Notes under the pieces: generated by a model | Seen by the model: the letters and a program-made list of their open reading frames with translations, nothing else | What the model was told of the DNA's origin: nothing | Database searches by the model: none | Position numbers and translations under genes: made by a program | Part shown: positions 34,386-45,749 of the stretch, piece after piece | How positions within the stretch are numbered: the first letter of the stretch is position 1 | Layout of the letters: every line of letters starts with the position of its first letter | Assembly: GCA_959347315.1 (NCBI GenBank) | Contig: OY365814.1 | Location: forward strand, 3,337,661-3,401,660 | Source: Bimastos eiseni | Taxonomy: Eukaryota; Annelida; Clitellata; Crassiclitellata; Lumbricidae | Direction: 5' to 3' | Length of the DNA stretch: 64,000 nucleotides

Positions 34386-36290
34386 ACCCATGAGCTAGTA
34401 CAATCCTGGGCACGGATAAGCTAATTTGCGGGCCATCCACTCCAAGAGGCTAGCGCTGGTGAAAATATGCGAGAAAAGGTATACAGGGTGGGCCAACAAA
34501 AGTAGCCTCTACGGATTTTTGTTAATGTTTCATGCAAAAGTTGGAAATATTAAATGAAATTTTACATGCTACAATTCAATTTATATTTACATGTAACTGC
34601 AAAAATTGACTAAAATATTTCAAACATAAAAAAAATTATATCACTTTTAATGAGTGCAACCGCTGATTTTTGACGGTCAAAAAACATTCAACGCCTCAAA
34701 AAATATTATAAAGCGAATTTATGAAGTCACATTTCAAGCAGTTGTATTAAAATACGCTTCATAATTATTATTATTGAGAAAAGACACTGAATATTATCGC
34801 ATATGGAAGTAATTTGACGTCATCTAGCAAGCAGTCGATTTAATTTTGTGAATAAAAATTTTCAATTAATCATTTTATGGTAGCATTTGTAACTATAAAA
34901 CATGAGCAAGGTGTCCATGACAGATAAACTGCGTATACAGACACTTCATGAATCATGAGCATAATATTGGAGCCAAAGCTGTAACCAATGCTTACTCTGA
35001 TATCACTGGAGTTGAGCACTTATAAACATATGCGGACGCATTGATGATAGGGGTGGACGGTGGAACGTTGTAAGGGCATCGGAAGGCAGAAATCATTCGG
35101 AACCCGAACGTATCGAGCATGTTGACGAACTTATTTGCTCACAGAGTGGCAACAACAGAAATCGTCTCAGTACTCGGCGAAATTCAGCAGAGTTGAACAT
35201 CAGTTGCTCGTCTGTTAGAAGACTTGCAAAAAGAATATCTGAACCCCATCGCCTTTCGTCGTGTCCCTTGGCAAGTTATCACAGTTAAAATGGCCCGAAC
35301 CAGGTTATCAAAACATGCCAAGTAGACTCAGAATATGTGTGGCTACTGGTGGTAAACAAAGGTTGTGAAACATTATGATGATATGATGATTTGTTTTATA
35401 ACAATTACTTGGGATACGACGTATCAAAATGGTTTTTGTAACTTTTGCTGGGTCGAATGTCTATTGACTGTCAATAATCAGTGGTTCCACTCACTATGGC
35501 GATAATTCTGTGAGACATATTTTAGTCAAATTTGGCTGTTATATGTAAATATGAATTGGCTTAGCGCCTATAAAATTTCATATACTAATCTTTTCTTTTG
35601 GCCAAAATATTAGCAAAAAAACTGATTGGGTTACTTTTTAATCGCCCACCCTGCACATCTGCGGCCGCAATATAGAAAATGCGAAACATTAACGTCAATT
35701 ATTATACATCGAGGCCAACCTGTATGTTCATGTGGTCATGTTAATAGCACAGTTAATTTAATGGATATTCATCCGAGAAGAAAACAGTAGGCTGCGTGAA
35801 CGAATGAATGAAGCCATATTTGCAGCGAAGTGCAGTTAAGCTTATCGATCCATTTTCATTAGACGTAGTGTATGCGATGGTTGTCAAGCAATTTATTGAG
35901 AATGCCTCACAAATGATGAACTTCATGATAGATTCATCATAACGGAATTCTATCTGTTGGATAGTGTAATTGTAGGCCTGCCTGTCTTGTTACACAAACA
36001 ATGGTGTTGTGCATATCATAAAACTCCTATAATTATTTCATATAGGCACTTAGTGTCTACATTATAATCAACTTGCTGATTCATCCGGCGTTGCCCTGGT
36101 CGAACTAATGTAAGGTAGCCTTACAATTGTGAAATATGTTGAACATTGCTTGATTTGACTCAGCGCTCGTGAACAAGATCCCACTAGGTTTGTTCTCGGG
36201 TGGTAATCAGTTTTCGTTTAGCGATGCCCGGATCGAAATAACTTAAGGCAGCCTTACAAATCTAAAATGTGTTGCACATGGTCTCCCCAT
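34330..36290. repeat. Interspersed repeat D, second copy, split by a mariner
   Basis: Homologous to 8290-9005 on both sides of the mariner at 34484-35653. The final 70 bp block (CGAACTAATGTAAGGTAGCC) is present twice, at about 36085 and 36220. Confidence 0.85.
34484..35653. mobile_element. Mariner/Tc1-type element, decayed
   Basis: Termini CAGGGTGGGCCAACAAAAG and, inverted, CAGGGTGGGCGATTAAAAAG. TA precedes the left end and CA follows the right one. Inside, plus-strand frames read HVDELICSQSGNNRNRLS, AELNISCSSVRRLAKRIS and FRRVPWQ, resembling the helix-turn-helix part of mariner transposases. The catalytic part is unreadable. The related repeat at 8290-9000 lacks this insert, which confirms the boundaries. 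Confidence 0.82.
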
Positions 36291-39200
36291 GCTAGCAAGC
36301 GATTTATGACACCGTCGGCAACTCATAGAATTGTCCGCATTATTACCTTTGCAAATTAGATATCATCTATTTCAAAATACTGCTACGTCACGCAAACTAA
36401 TTACTCTTTGGTTCTTGAACGGCGTTAAAAATGGAGTGAGTTTAATTTGGCTCAATTCACAACTTCAGGAGTAAAATTTTAAGGGAATGGGTAAGGTTTT
36501 GTGCTTGCGAACCCCTCTGTATTCGTTATGGGATGGTAGGAAGTATTCGTAACAAATTTTGGGGACAATCGGTGTAGTGGATCAAAAGTTGATTTGGATA
36601 AAAGGAACATAGTTAGATGCATAGTTACATCCTAGACTTTTTAACGTTAACAATATTTCATTTTTAAGAATCACAACAATTATTATTATTATTATATCGT
36701 TATTAATAAATTTGTAACGCGCACAAGGTCACGACTAAATGTGAATCTGAGGCGCAGATAGTCAGTCGCTAGGAGAAGATGCAATCAGATTTCCAAATCC
36801 TTGAAAGCCAAAGAGAAATAGTGAGTTTTGAGTCGCTTTTTAAGGAAGAAAGTGAATTTGAGCTACGAAGAGAGAGTGGCAGTCGATTCCATTCCCTGGG
36901 AGCAGAGACTTGAAATGCACGAGAGCCCATAACTGTTCTGCATCGTGGATCAACTAAAAGACCTGTACTTGATGATCGTAAGCAACGAGGAGGAATGTAA
37001 GGAGTTAGTAGAGCATGAATATAGGTTGGTGTACTGGTGATGATGGCTTTGTAGGTCAAACAAGCTAACTTAAATTTGATTCTGAATTCAACAGGGAGCC
37101 AATGCAGCTGGTGGAGTAGGGCAGAGCAGCATGTTGGTAGTGGGACACGCAGCACTACTCGAGCTAACGTATTTTGGATACGTTGATGCCTTTTGAGTTC
37201 AATGTCTGAGAGACCGACAAAAAGTGAATTAGCATAATCGAGGCGAGAGGAGACAAGTGAGCAGGCTTTAGTCTCAGACATATTTTGGGTTAAAGCCGAC
37301 CTTATGTGACGTATTGCCTTGATGTGGTAGAAACAAGATATACAAAGGCTTGTTATGTGAGATCGAAATGTGAGCTTGCTATCGAGGGTAACCCCAAGTG
37401 TTTTGACAGAGTCTGAAAGCGACACTGCAGTGCCCGTCAGTTCAATGCTAGAGAGCATATGGAAAGAACGCAGGCGTTGGCATGAGCCAAATACAATTGC
37501 TTCAGACTTGTCTGGGTTTATGGCCAAACCCTTGAAACAGAACTATGCATATATAGATGAGAGGCATTCTTCCAGTTTTAGTTTACCAGACTGATCAGTG
37601 TGTGACAGAGCAATATGGAGCTGAGTATCATCTGCATACTGTTGTAATTGAATTCCAAAGTGCTTAGCTATACGACTGATTTGGGAAGTAAAGACTGTAA
37701 ATAATAAAGGGCAGAGGACAGATCCTTGTGGCACTCCAGCACTGCAAAGTGTGGGCTCCGACCGAGCAGATCCAATGTCCACCTGCTGATTGCGGTCAAC
37801 CAGGTGTGAAGCTAACCAGTGTAAGGCAGTCCCAGAGACACCAAAGCATTTTGCAAGTCTTGCAAGGAGTAACTGGTGGTCTACAGTGTCAAAGACTGCT
37901 CTAAGGTCAAGACACAGAGAGGCAGGCTTTACCATTGTCAATAGATGAGAAGATGTTATCCAGTGTAGAGACAAGAGCAGTTTCCGTGGAGTAGCCTTCG
38001 CGATATGCTGACTGGTAGGGACTGAAATTGGGAGAGGAAGTAATGTGTCTCTTGATACGCATAAGAAAAAGACGTTCAAGGATCTTGGAAATGTTAATGA
38101 GGTTGGAGATAGGTCTGAAGCTAGACAAATTGCTGAAGCATGAGGGAAAGCAGCCTTCAACAAAAGATAGGTTGGCCAAGTGTGCAATGAGGTGAGAGAA
38201 TACATCAGAACAAGAGACGATGAGTGATGTAGGTATGAAGTCCATTGGTGGATGATTTAGAAACCATGCTCTTGAGAAGATTAAAGACTTCAAAGAATGT
38301 GACAGGCGGTATGTCATCGAGAGGGCCGGAGAATTCGGAGTGGAGCAGCAGGTCACTCCACACTAAATTAGCAGCACATCTAGCAATTTTACATTTAAGA
38401 TCACTAAGTTTGTTTTTAAAATAAATGCAGAAAAATTTGCACACAGAGTCTGATTTTCTGTGTCTGAGCATTGGCCGTTGTTTCTATCCTTTGTGTAGAA
38501 GACGCTGAGCGATGCGCCATTGGTCCCGAGAATTATCAGCACTTTCAAGTTGACTGCAGAAATACGAGCTTTGTGAATCGTTTATGAGTTTATTTGTTAC
38601 ACGGCAGTGTCGACGATAACACTGCCTATCCTCATCAAGTCCAGAATGTTTCCACTTTCTTTCAAGTCGACGACGTTTCTTCTTCGCACGGGATGCTTCA
38701 GATGAGAGCCATCTAATAACAGGTTTAGATGGTCGCCTGTAGCAAGTCTGAATCGGAGTGAGTTTGTCCAATATCAGTGACACTGTTGTTTTCATTTGTT
38801 CGGCAAAATCGTTTGTACTGCTTGCAGGAGCTGTGAATAGGTCTGAGTCAATTAACAAGTCACTGAGTATTAAAGGGTCTATTGCTTTGATGTTTCGGAA
38901 TACATGACGCACTGGTTGGCGATGAATGGAAGTCATTATTTTACAAAGTACTAATTTGTGATCTGATATAAGACCAGCATAATTCACGTGCGAGTCATAG
39001 ACTGGTGTTCGATCATCGGCTGCTAGAACGTCTAAGATGTTATCTCCTCGGTTAGGGATTTCAACATACTGGCGGAGACCGTAGGTATCGAAGGTATCGG
39101 CCAGCATGCTGTTCATTCGACCTCCAGATCCAGGGCAATTAAGATCTCCACAGAGCACAAGTCTTTCACCAGCCTCAACACAAATGGATGAAATTAGGTT

Positions 39201-39637
39201 GGCGAGGTCGTTGTAGAAATCTCCTATTGTACCCGGTGGGTGGGAAAAGATGTTTCCAATAGTTATAGCTGAAGATGATCTGCCCAATCGAACTAGTTGA
39301 AGTTCGCACGAGGAAGTGCAGAGCCTTGAGGTATGAGGATGTACGCTGACCTCTAACGTGGACCTGTAGATAAGAGCGAGACCCCCGCCAGACACTGAGT
39401 GACCTGAAGATCCATTCCGATGAACATGGAGAACAGAGAAGCGATGTCACACTTGATACAATCAAGAGTGTCAGCAAAGATCCACGTTTCGCATAGTGCC
39501 AGTATGTCCAGCCTCTCGTCTCTGATGAGGTCATGTATGATGGCTGAGCGACGGATGGCTGAACGGATGTTGAAGCTACGAAAGTTTGTAGACGATGGTT
39601 TCAATGTAGGCTTATTGGACTGGACTTTGCGGGAGAG

Positions 39638-39661
39638 TGGCCCAGGGTTGCTTTCAATATC
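39638..39661 (-). other. 2A-like ribosome-skipping motif DIESNPGP in the LINE leader
   Basis: The eight residues fit the 2A consensus D-x-E-x-N-P-G-P, where the last Gly-Pro bond is not made. They follow a hydrophobic run behind a basic stretch, resembling a signal peptide. 2A-like motifs in APE-type LINEs of sea urchins and other marine invertebrates are known. Function here is inferred. Confidence 0.85.
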
Positions 39662-39743
39662 ACCCGATGGTAACAGAAGCAGTGCAACAGCTATGCATGA
39701 TAAAGAACGACGGCGCTGTGGACGAAAGGGCCGGCCCGTACGC

Positions 39744-39768
39744 ACCCATAACAAAGCTTGTTATGGGT
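39744..39768. repeat. Near-perfect palindrome just upstream of the LINE leader
   Basis: An 11-bp arm ACCCATAACAA and its complement meet around an AGC centre, ending 83 bp before the 2A motif codons. It could be part of the LINE 5' untranslated region. Confidence 0.75.
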
Positions 39769-39789
39769 ACGTAAGCCCCTGTAATGTGA

Positions 39790-40195
39790 CGCAGCGCGGG
39801 GCTTATTCGTACAGTTAACGCTTGCATGGGGCAACTTTGCGACATTCGATGACACTGCACATTCATATCAGAGTACGACGAGAAGATGTGAAATTGCCAG
39901 ACTGATAACCGCTGTTGATCGAGTAAAGTTTTTAAGAGGTCAATGTCAGCACCCAGAATTACGTTCCGACTCGCTGTGCTACGAGCGTCTAACGGCTGCA
40001 GAAGATAAAAACGGTTTCTAAAATTTAAATTCTCGTACTCCGCCGTGAGAAAAACTGTTTCATTTACCGATTTATGAACAGTGATCCAGTTAGTGGTGAA
40101 ATAAATCCATAATCCGAGATATAAAACAAGCACAAAACTTGACAAAAAATAAGAAAAAATAATTTGTGAATACGCGTAAATATTTTTTGCGTCCA
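39790..40195 (-). CDS. Orphan ORF for a single-pass membrane protein, directly upstream of the LINE
   Basis: An ATG at about 40193-40195 in a good context (CCAAAATGG) starts MDAKNIYAYSQ, then a strong hydrophobic segment (SYFLSSFVLVLYLGLWIYF), then about 100 residues of ordinary composition with an N-glycosylation site (NET) and several Cys near the end. The frame runs on into the LINE in the wrong phase, so the real 3' limit is unknown. It could be a host exon cut by the LINE, a first ORF of the element, or chance. I do not recognise the family. Confidence 0.4.
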
Positions 40196-40764
40196 TTTTG
40201 GCCACCTGGCGACTAGCTTTGTATGCTAGTCTCAGAATGGTGTAGGATAGAGACAAACCCTAATCCGTTTGATTCCTTTAAAGATAAACCTCTAGATTCT
40301 CGACATCAGAATGCCAATTGTTTATGTATTTTAAATTAAAGCAATAGCCTACAAACTAGGAATGCACGGATTTGTGCATCTTGGCACTTCTGCAGCATTT
40401 ATTCTTTATATCAACTTACAACTATTTTCAAAGTTCTGTCAAACATGTGGAGTCATAATTTAGCACAGCTAATCAGATAAGTCGTCAGGTTGAGAAAGTC
40501 GATGGCTGGAACAATGCTCTAGAAATTCGTTCTCCATTGCAAGCAATTTGTCACATGTACCACATCCAAAACGTTTTGATAAATATGGCTTTTTCATCCA
40601 CAGGATATTTATAGTTGCGGATATACAGGCATACTCTATCTTGAATTTTCGAAAAGGGGAGAATAAATCCACTGTATGGTGGGTAGGCCTACCATAAGAT
40701 GTGTTTATTTAGTTTATCAATAACGCCTGTACCACTAAATGTGATACATGATTGGACACGTTAG

Positions 40765-41900
40765 CTACTTGAGCACCTCTCTTTTTAAGATCCTTTGGAT
40801 GTGTTTTGACATGGAGTTTAAGTTTCTCCTCTGAAGAATGCTCCTGCAAAATGGTTCACTACGCGTGCTTATCTTCGCCGTTCCATGAGTACTTCTGTGT
40901 TTGTTAAGACTTTTTAATTCTTTGCCACAAACCTCACACAGGTGTGGTTTTTCTCCTCCATGAGTTCTGATGATATGACTATTTAGGGTACTGAACATGT
41001 TAAACGTGTTCTGACAAAACGGGCACTCGTATTGTTTTACACCAGTATGGGTTCTCATTGCGTTTTTGATGACTAGGATCAACAAATGATTTCCGACATG
41101 ACTGGCACCTATATGATTTTTGACATGATGAATTTTCACATCCGTCTTAAAATTACTGCCTTCAGCAAGTGATTTAAGATGTACATTATAACTGACACTT
41201 GTATAGTTTTTCGCCAGTATTGATTCTCATGCGTCTTTTCATGTGACCCTGGTCAGTAAATGATTTCTGACAGAACTCGTGTTCGTTCTCAGGGCATCTG
41301 CTTCTTTAAATGATTTCTGACATATCTCGAGCATGAATGGTTTTGCACTTATATGTGTAACATGTGACTTTTCAAGTTTTCAGGGCTCCATATACCTTAA
41401 ATGATTTCTGACATGATTATGTTGCTGCGAGGTTTTTCACCAGTTTTGGATTCTCATGTCCACTTTCAGATTACAGCTTTGGGCAAATGATTTCTCATAT
41501 ATAAGGCACACAAATGCCTTCTCATCAGTGTCGGATCTCAAATGCATAATTGAGATTACTAAGACTAGTAATTGATTTCTGACATGTATAGTTTTTCACA
41601 AAAATGTGTCTGCTTGTGCATTATGAGATGATTACCTAGATCAAATGAGTTTTGACATAACTGACAGCGATATGGCTTTTCACCATTAAGGGTTTTCATG
41701 TACATTTCCAGATGGTTTCCTTCATCAATGACATCCAACATTATCAGGCACCTGAGTGGTTTCTTCTCCGTTTTGGGGTTTTCACTTGGTCGATAACTTC
41801 ACTGCTTCTCTCAACATGAGTTCTTTTCTGAGTTGTCAGATGGCCACCAAAAGCATTAAATGACGATTATGCGATTCTTTCTACGATTCGTATGTGCTTC
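40765..41900 (-). pseudogene. Degenerate C2H2 zinc-finger gene relic
   Basis: Minus strand. The best part reads YECPFCQNTFNMFSTLNSHI and HLCEVCGKELKSLNKHRSTH with TGVK/GGEK linkers. Upstream (to 41900) there are many remnants such as NHLR, TGEKPF-like linkers and C-x2-C pairs, in changing frames with stops. At least eight former fingers. A multi-finger protein of this kind would bind DNA; this copy cannot be translated as a whole. Confidence 0.75.
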
Positions 41901-42388
41901 TCCAATATCCAGATTATGAACAAAGTTCGGATTCATATGGCCGTTGATAAGCTTGAATTTGGTATGAACGTCAAAATAATTGTCGGTGCAGAAGTTTCTT
42001 CAATTGCGGTTGAGATAGCCTTTCCATGTCTGGTAATGTCGGTTTCTCACATGCAAGTAATAGACGATTCGAGATGCCTAAACAGACGGTTTCATGATTC
42101 ATCTCACAGTGAAGTAGAAATAGTAGTGAGACTTGGTGCCTGTCAAATGCAATAAGTATCTTATTTTCTACGCAAGGTTATTATGAAGGCTTGCAAATAA
42201 TAATAAAAAGCTGATCTCAATGGTGTCGTACTCGGTCTTGGTCTTAGTTTTGGATAACTCGGTCTTGGTCTTGAATTTTTGGTCCTGTTCACAACCATTT
42301 GTGTGAGTGACTAAGACTGGTCTTGTGATGTAGGCCTAGCCGTAGAAAAAAGAACATGTTTAAGGATGGCCGTTGAATGCTGGTATAA

Positions 42389-42442
42389 CAGAGGTACGTT
42401 TACAGAAAACTGGGCCTAGGCGCAAAACATATTTGGAGTCCC
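42389..42442 (+). repeat. 54-bp inverted repeat, left copy
   Basis: AACAGAGGTACGTTTACAG, then ACTGGGCCTAGGCGC and TTGGAGTC. It matches the complement of 44461-44514 with one difference seen, 2.07 kb away, bracketing the RTE relic and the second zinc-finger relic. Confidence 0.88.
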
Positions 42443-42569
42443 TCTGAATTTGTACTATGTGTCCGAAGTCCGTCCACAAATAAGGTCACGTACCCATGGG
42501 AAGAAGGTCTTCCCATATCTGTGACAGTATATATGTGACAGTTTTTCACGGACAGGGTGGTCTAAGAAA

Positions 42570-44090
42570 TGTGACATCACATCAAACATACAAGTCAAAC
42601 AGAGATGGCTGAGCACAGTCAGAGATGCTAGAATGAAACCGTTAGCTGACTGCGGAACAGATCATGAATTGGTGGTAGCAAAGCTAAAGATGATGCTGAA
42701 GACGATGGAGACAGACACTCAACCCAGAGTATGGAATGGAGTTAAGTATTAGGTTTCAAGCCTTGAGATTGGATGAGGTAATCAATGCAGACGACATGTG
42801 GGAAGAGATGAAGACAACGATGCAAAAAGGAGCTGAGTAATTTATACCAGGACTACAAAAGAGAAAAACCACACCATGGCTCTCAGAGTAACGGAGGCAA
42901 GGAGTGAGGCAAGGAAACATGGCGCAGATGACAGGTACGAGGACAGATTAATGCTTTCCAACAACAAGCGCGAAAAGATAGGGACAAATACCTGAATGGA
43001 ATGTGCAAAGATATTGGAGAGGAATGCGAAAAACGCACGACTTGGGAAATGTTCGCAAAAGTTGGGACAAAAACTTATATAAGTTCACACCACACATGGG
43101 TTCAATGACGAAAGAGAAAAGGAATTTAACTGGAAACGAGGAAGGAGGGAACAACAGATGGCGATAGTATATTGAGAAGCTGTAGGGCCTACAGCTGAGA
43201 TCAGGGCGTAGTTAAGGAACAGATCATACTACAAGTTTTGAAAAAGAACCAATGATACTAGATATGGAAGTTGATTTGGCAATTAAACAACTTAGGGACA
43301 ATAAATCGCCAGAAGTGACGAGATACCCACTGAAATTATAAGAGCCGGAGACGACTGAATGATCAAGGAGATAACATGACTATGCAATCGGTTACGGGAA
43401 ACAGATAAATGACCATTAGGCTGGAAGAAATTCACGTTCATCCTTTTTTATAAAAGGTGATGCAGAGAATGCGGAAACTATTGAACAATAGCAATGATAT
43501 CACACACAAGTAAAATTCTGCTCTAGAACATTTGTAAGAGGATGGAGAATAATGTGGACAAGGAATTGCCACACAAACAAGCAGGCATCAGGAATTAGCG
43601 AGGGAGACGAGATCATATTGATAACCTGAGATGAATAATGGAAAGACAACGAAAGTTCGGACAACAGCTTCATCTCTGCATCATAGACTATAGCAAGGCC
43701 TTTGACTGCATGGGTCACACAATAATGTAGAAAACCTTGAAAGAAATGGGAATTCGTGCGCATCTGATCATGCTGCTCAAAAATCTGTCATGATTAGGAG
43801 GCAGTAGTCAGAACAGACTATGCTGTGACAGATTAGTATTTAAATTGGGAAAGGAGTTAGGCATGACTGTATGCTGTCTCTTTGCTTGTTCAAATTATAT
43901 GCAGAGAGAATCACGAGGGAGTCGGAGTTGGAACAAGCAAGGAAAGGAGCAAAGCTAGCAGGACTGATAGCGAACAACTTAGGAAATGCCGATGAAGTTC
44001 TTGGGGAACTGATAAAAATAGTAATGAGAGATAATTTTAATGAGAAAGCAGGAAGACCTGCAAGATTATCTGCATCTGTATACTCATACT
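42570..44090 (+). mobile_element. RTE (BovB-like) LINE relic
   Basis: Plus strand, broken frames: PLADCGTDHELVVAKLKM (end of the endonuclease), SHTSKILL, HKQAGIRN, LCIIDYSKAFDCM, KTLKEMGIRAHLIMLLKNL, LSLCLFKLYAERI and ELEQARKGAKLAGL. This is the order of RTE reverse transcriptase motifs. The catalytic YADD box is lost (GNADE). It continues straight into C2H2 finger sequence at 44040. Confidence 0.82.
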
Positions 44091-44320
44091 GGGAAAAAAC
44101 CATATAGTTGCAAGTTATGTCAAAAGTCATTAGTTTACTGCAGTTATCTGAAAAGGCACACGAGAACCCACACTGTATAAGTAGCGCATCATTTACAGCC
44201 GACAATAATCTTCAGATACATTTGCGAATGCATTCAGAAGGAAAATCATGCATATGCGAGATATGCAATAAAGGATTCACAAAAATTGCATCTCTAGAGA
44301 ACCACAGAAGAACTCATTGA
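44040..44320 (+). pseudogene. C2H2 zinc-finger relic fused behind the RTE relic
   Basis: Plus strand: TGKKPYSCKLCQKSFVYCSY, LKRHTRTH, then a stop and a frame change, FTADNNLQIHLRMH and CICEICNKGFTKIASLENHR. Two to three fingers of normal spacing (C-x2-C-x12-H-x3-H). Opposite in orientation to the relic at 40765-41900, with the RTE relic between. Confidence 0.78.
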
Positions 44321-44381
44321 ACCGAGAAGCAGTACACAGGCAATAGACTTCATACCAGGAGCAGTTCTTCAACGAAGCATT

Positions 44382-44560
44382 CTAGTCATCATCATCATCG
44401 TCATCATCGTCATCGTCATCATCATCATCATCTTCATCATCATCGTCATCATCATCATGAGACTCCAAGTATGTTTTGCGCCTAGGCCCAGTTTTCTGTA
44501 AACGTACCTCTGTTATCATTATCATCATTATCATCATCATCATCATCATCATTATCATGT
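44382..44560. repeat. (CAT)n microsatellites on both sides of an inverted 54-bp repeat
   Basis: CAT/CGT triplets at 44382-44458 and CATTAT/CAT triplets at 44515-44558, separated by the 54-bp block. Confidence 0.93.
44461..44514 (-). repeat. 54-bp inverted repeat, right copy
   Basis: Complement of 42389-42442 almost base for base; see the left copy. Confidence 0.88.
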
Positions 44561-44734
44561 ACCAGAAATAATAATAGCTTATCCTACTTAGATATTTACG
44601 AAATATTAATGTAATCATGACTGTCATGATTTTGTCATGTATCCTGAATATACAGTATACATGTATATTGGTGTTGATGATGTAAAATTGTCTATCATAC
44701 AAACAAATCCAAATCTCCTGTAGATGCAAAAGTG

Positions 44735-45710
44735 TCTTTGTCAAAATGGACGATAGAGAGGTTAAGGGCAAAATGGAGAAAACAGGTTGAAAGTGAAAAG
44801 GTTAAAAGGGAGGTTCAGAGCAAATTGGAAGATAGAAATTTGAGGACAATATCTCACCCTCCCTTTGCTACATTGCTCTCTTCTTCCCTTTCCTGAATGT
44901 TGCCCTCATCCTCCCTTTCGTCCATTTTGACATCAACATCTCTTTCCTCCAGTTTGCCCTCAACCTCCCTTTCCTCCATTATGCCGCCATCCACCTTTTC
45001 CCCCATTTTTGCCCTCAACCACAATTTCCCCTTTTCTGTTCCCAACCTTCCTTTCCTACATTTATTCTCAACCTCCCTTTCCTCCATCTTGAACTAAACA
45101 TCCCTTTTCTTCATTTTGCCCTCCATCTCTCCTTTCTCTATTTTACACTCAATCTCTATTTCCTCCATTTTGTCCTCGATTTCTGTTTCTTTCATATTGC
45201 CATAAACAGCTGTTTCCTCCATTTTGTCCTAATGTTTTGTTTCCTCCATTTTGCCCTAAACATCTGTGCCTCCATTTTTTTCTCAATCTCTGTTTCCTCC
45301 ATTTCCCCGAAATCTCTTTCCTACTTTTTGCCTCAAGCTCACTTTGCTACTTTCGCTCTTAACCTATGTTTTCTCCATTTGCCCTCAGCCTCTGTTTCCT
45401 ACATTTTGTCATCGATCTCTATTTCCTTCATTTGCCCCTAACCTCTTTCCTACTTTTCGATCTCAACCTCCGTTTCTTCCATTTTGCCCTCAACACTTCT
45501 TTTCGCTCTAAACTCCCTTTCCTCCTTTTCCTTCTAAGCCTCCCTTTTCTCCTTTTTGTTCTCAACGTCCCTTTCTTCCATTTTGATGAAAACCTCCCTT
45601 TCTTCCATTTTACCCTCAACCTCTCCTCAATTTCCCCTTAATCTCTATTAGTTTTCTCCATTTTGCTTTCAGCATCCCTTTCCTCCATTTTGCCCCGCCT
45701 CACCTTCTTT
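44735..45710. repeat. 27-bp minisatellite, inverted at about 44850
   Basis: From 44855 to 45710 about 30 degenerate units of TTTTGCCCTCAACCTCCCTT plus TCCTCCA, all pyrimidine-rich. From 44735 to 44850 the units run in the opposite, purine-rich orientation. The unit is nine codons, so the minus strand shows MEEREVEGK repeats, but frames are broken. Confidence 0.88.
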
Positions 45711-45749
45711 AAGTTTAAAACTCGTGTTGCGCTGAAGAATGATTGCCCT

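Larger units (their letters stand above)
36680..39800 (-). mobile_element. Near full-length CR1/L2-type non-LTR retrotransposon with N-terminal 2A-like motif
   Basis: Read on the minus strand: a basic and then hydrophobic leader (CIAVALLLLPSG) followed by DIESNPGP (39638-39661), an APE-type endonuclease with LALCETWI, CGDLNCPG and ISDHKLVL, a reverse transcriptase with SFRPISNL, YQSAYREGYSTETAL, DLRAVFDTVDH, GVPQGSVLCPLLF and YADDT, then the C-terminal NTLARVVLRVP and LHWLPVEFRIKFKL block. At its 3' end, 36680-36700, there is a short (ATA)n tail. Four apparent frameshifts (near 39395, 38475, 38270 and 37910) and one TAG for TGG near 37540 break the ORF, so this copy is probably inactive but fairly young. 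The exact 5' limit is not visible. Confidence 0.92.

Noticed and set aside
39420..39818. Plus-strand ORF of 132 codons
   Set aside because: Antisense of the LINE endonuclease start; the minus frame has the recognisable domains.
44382..44771. Minus-strand ORF ending in a long Asp run
   Set aside because: The Asp run is the (CAT)n microsatellite and the rest has no support.
45428..45619. Minus-strand ORF rich in Lys and Arg
   Set aside because: Translation of the 27-bp minisatellite in one frame.
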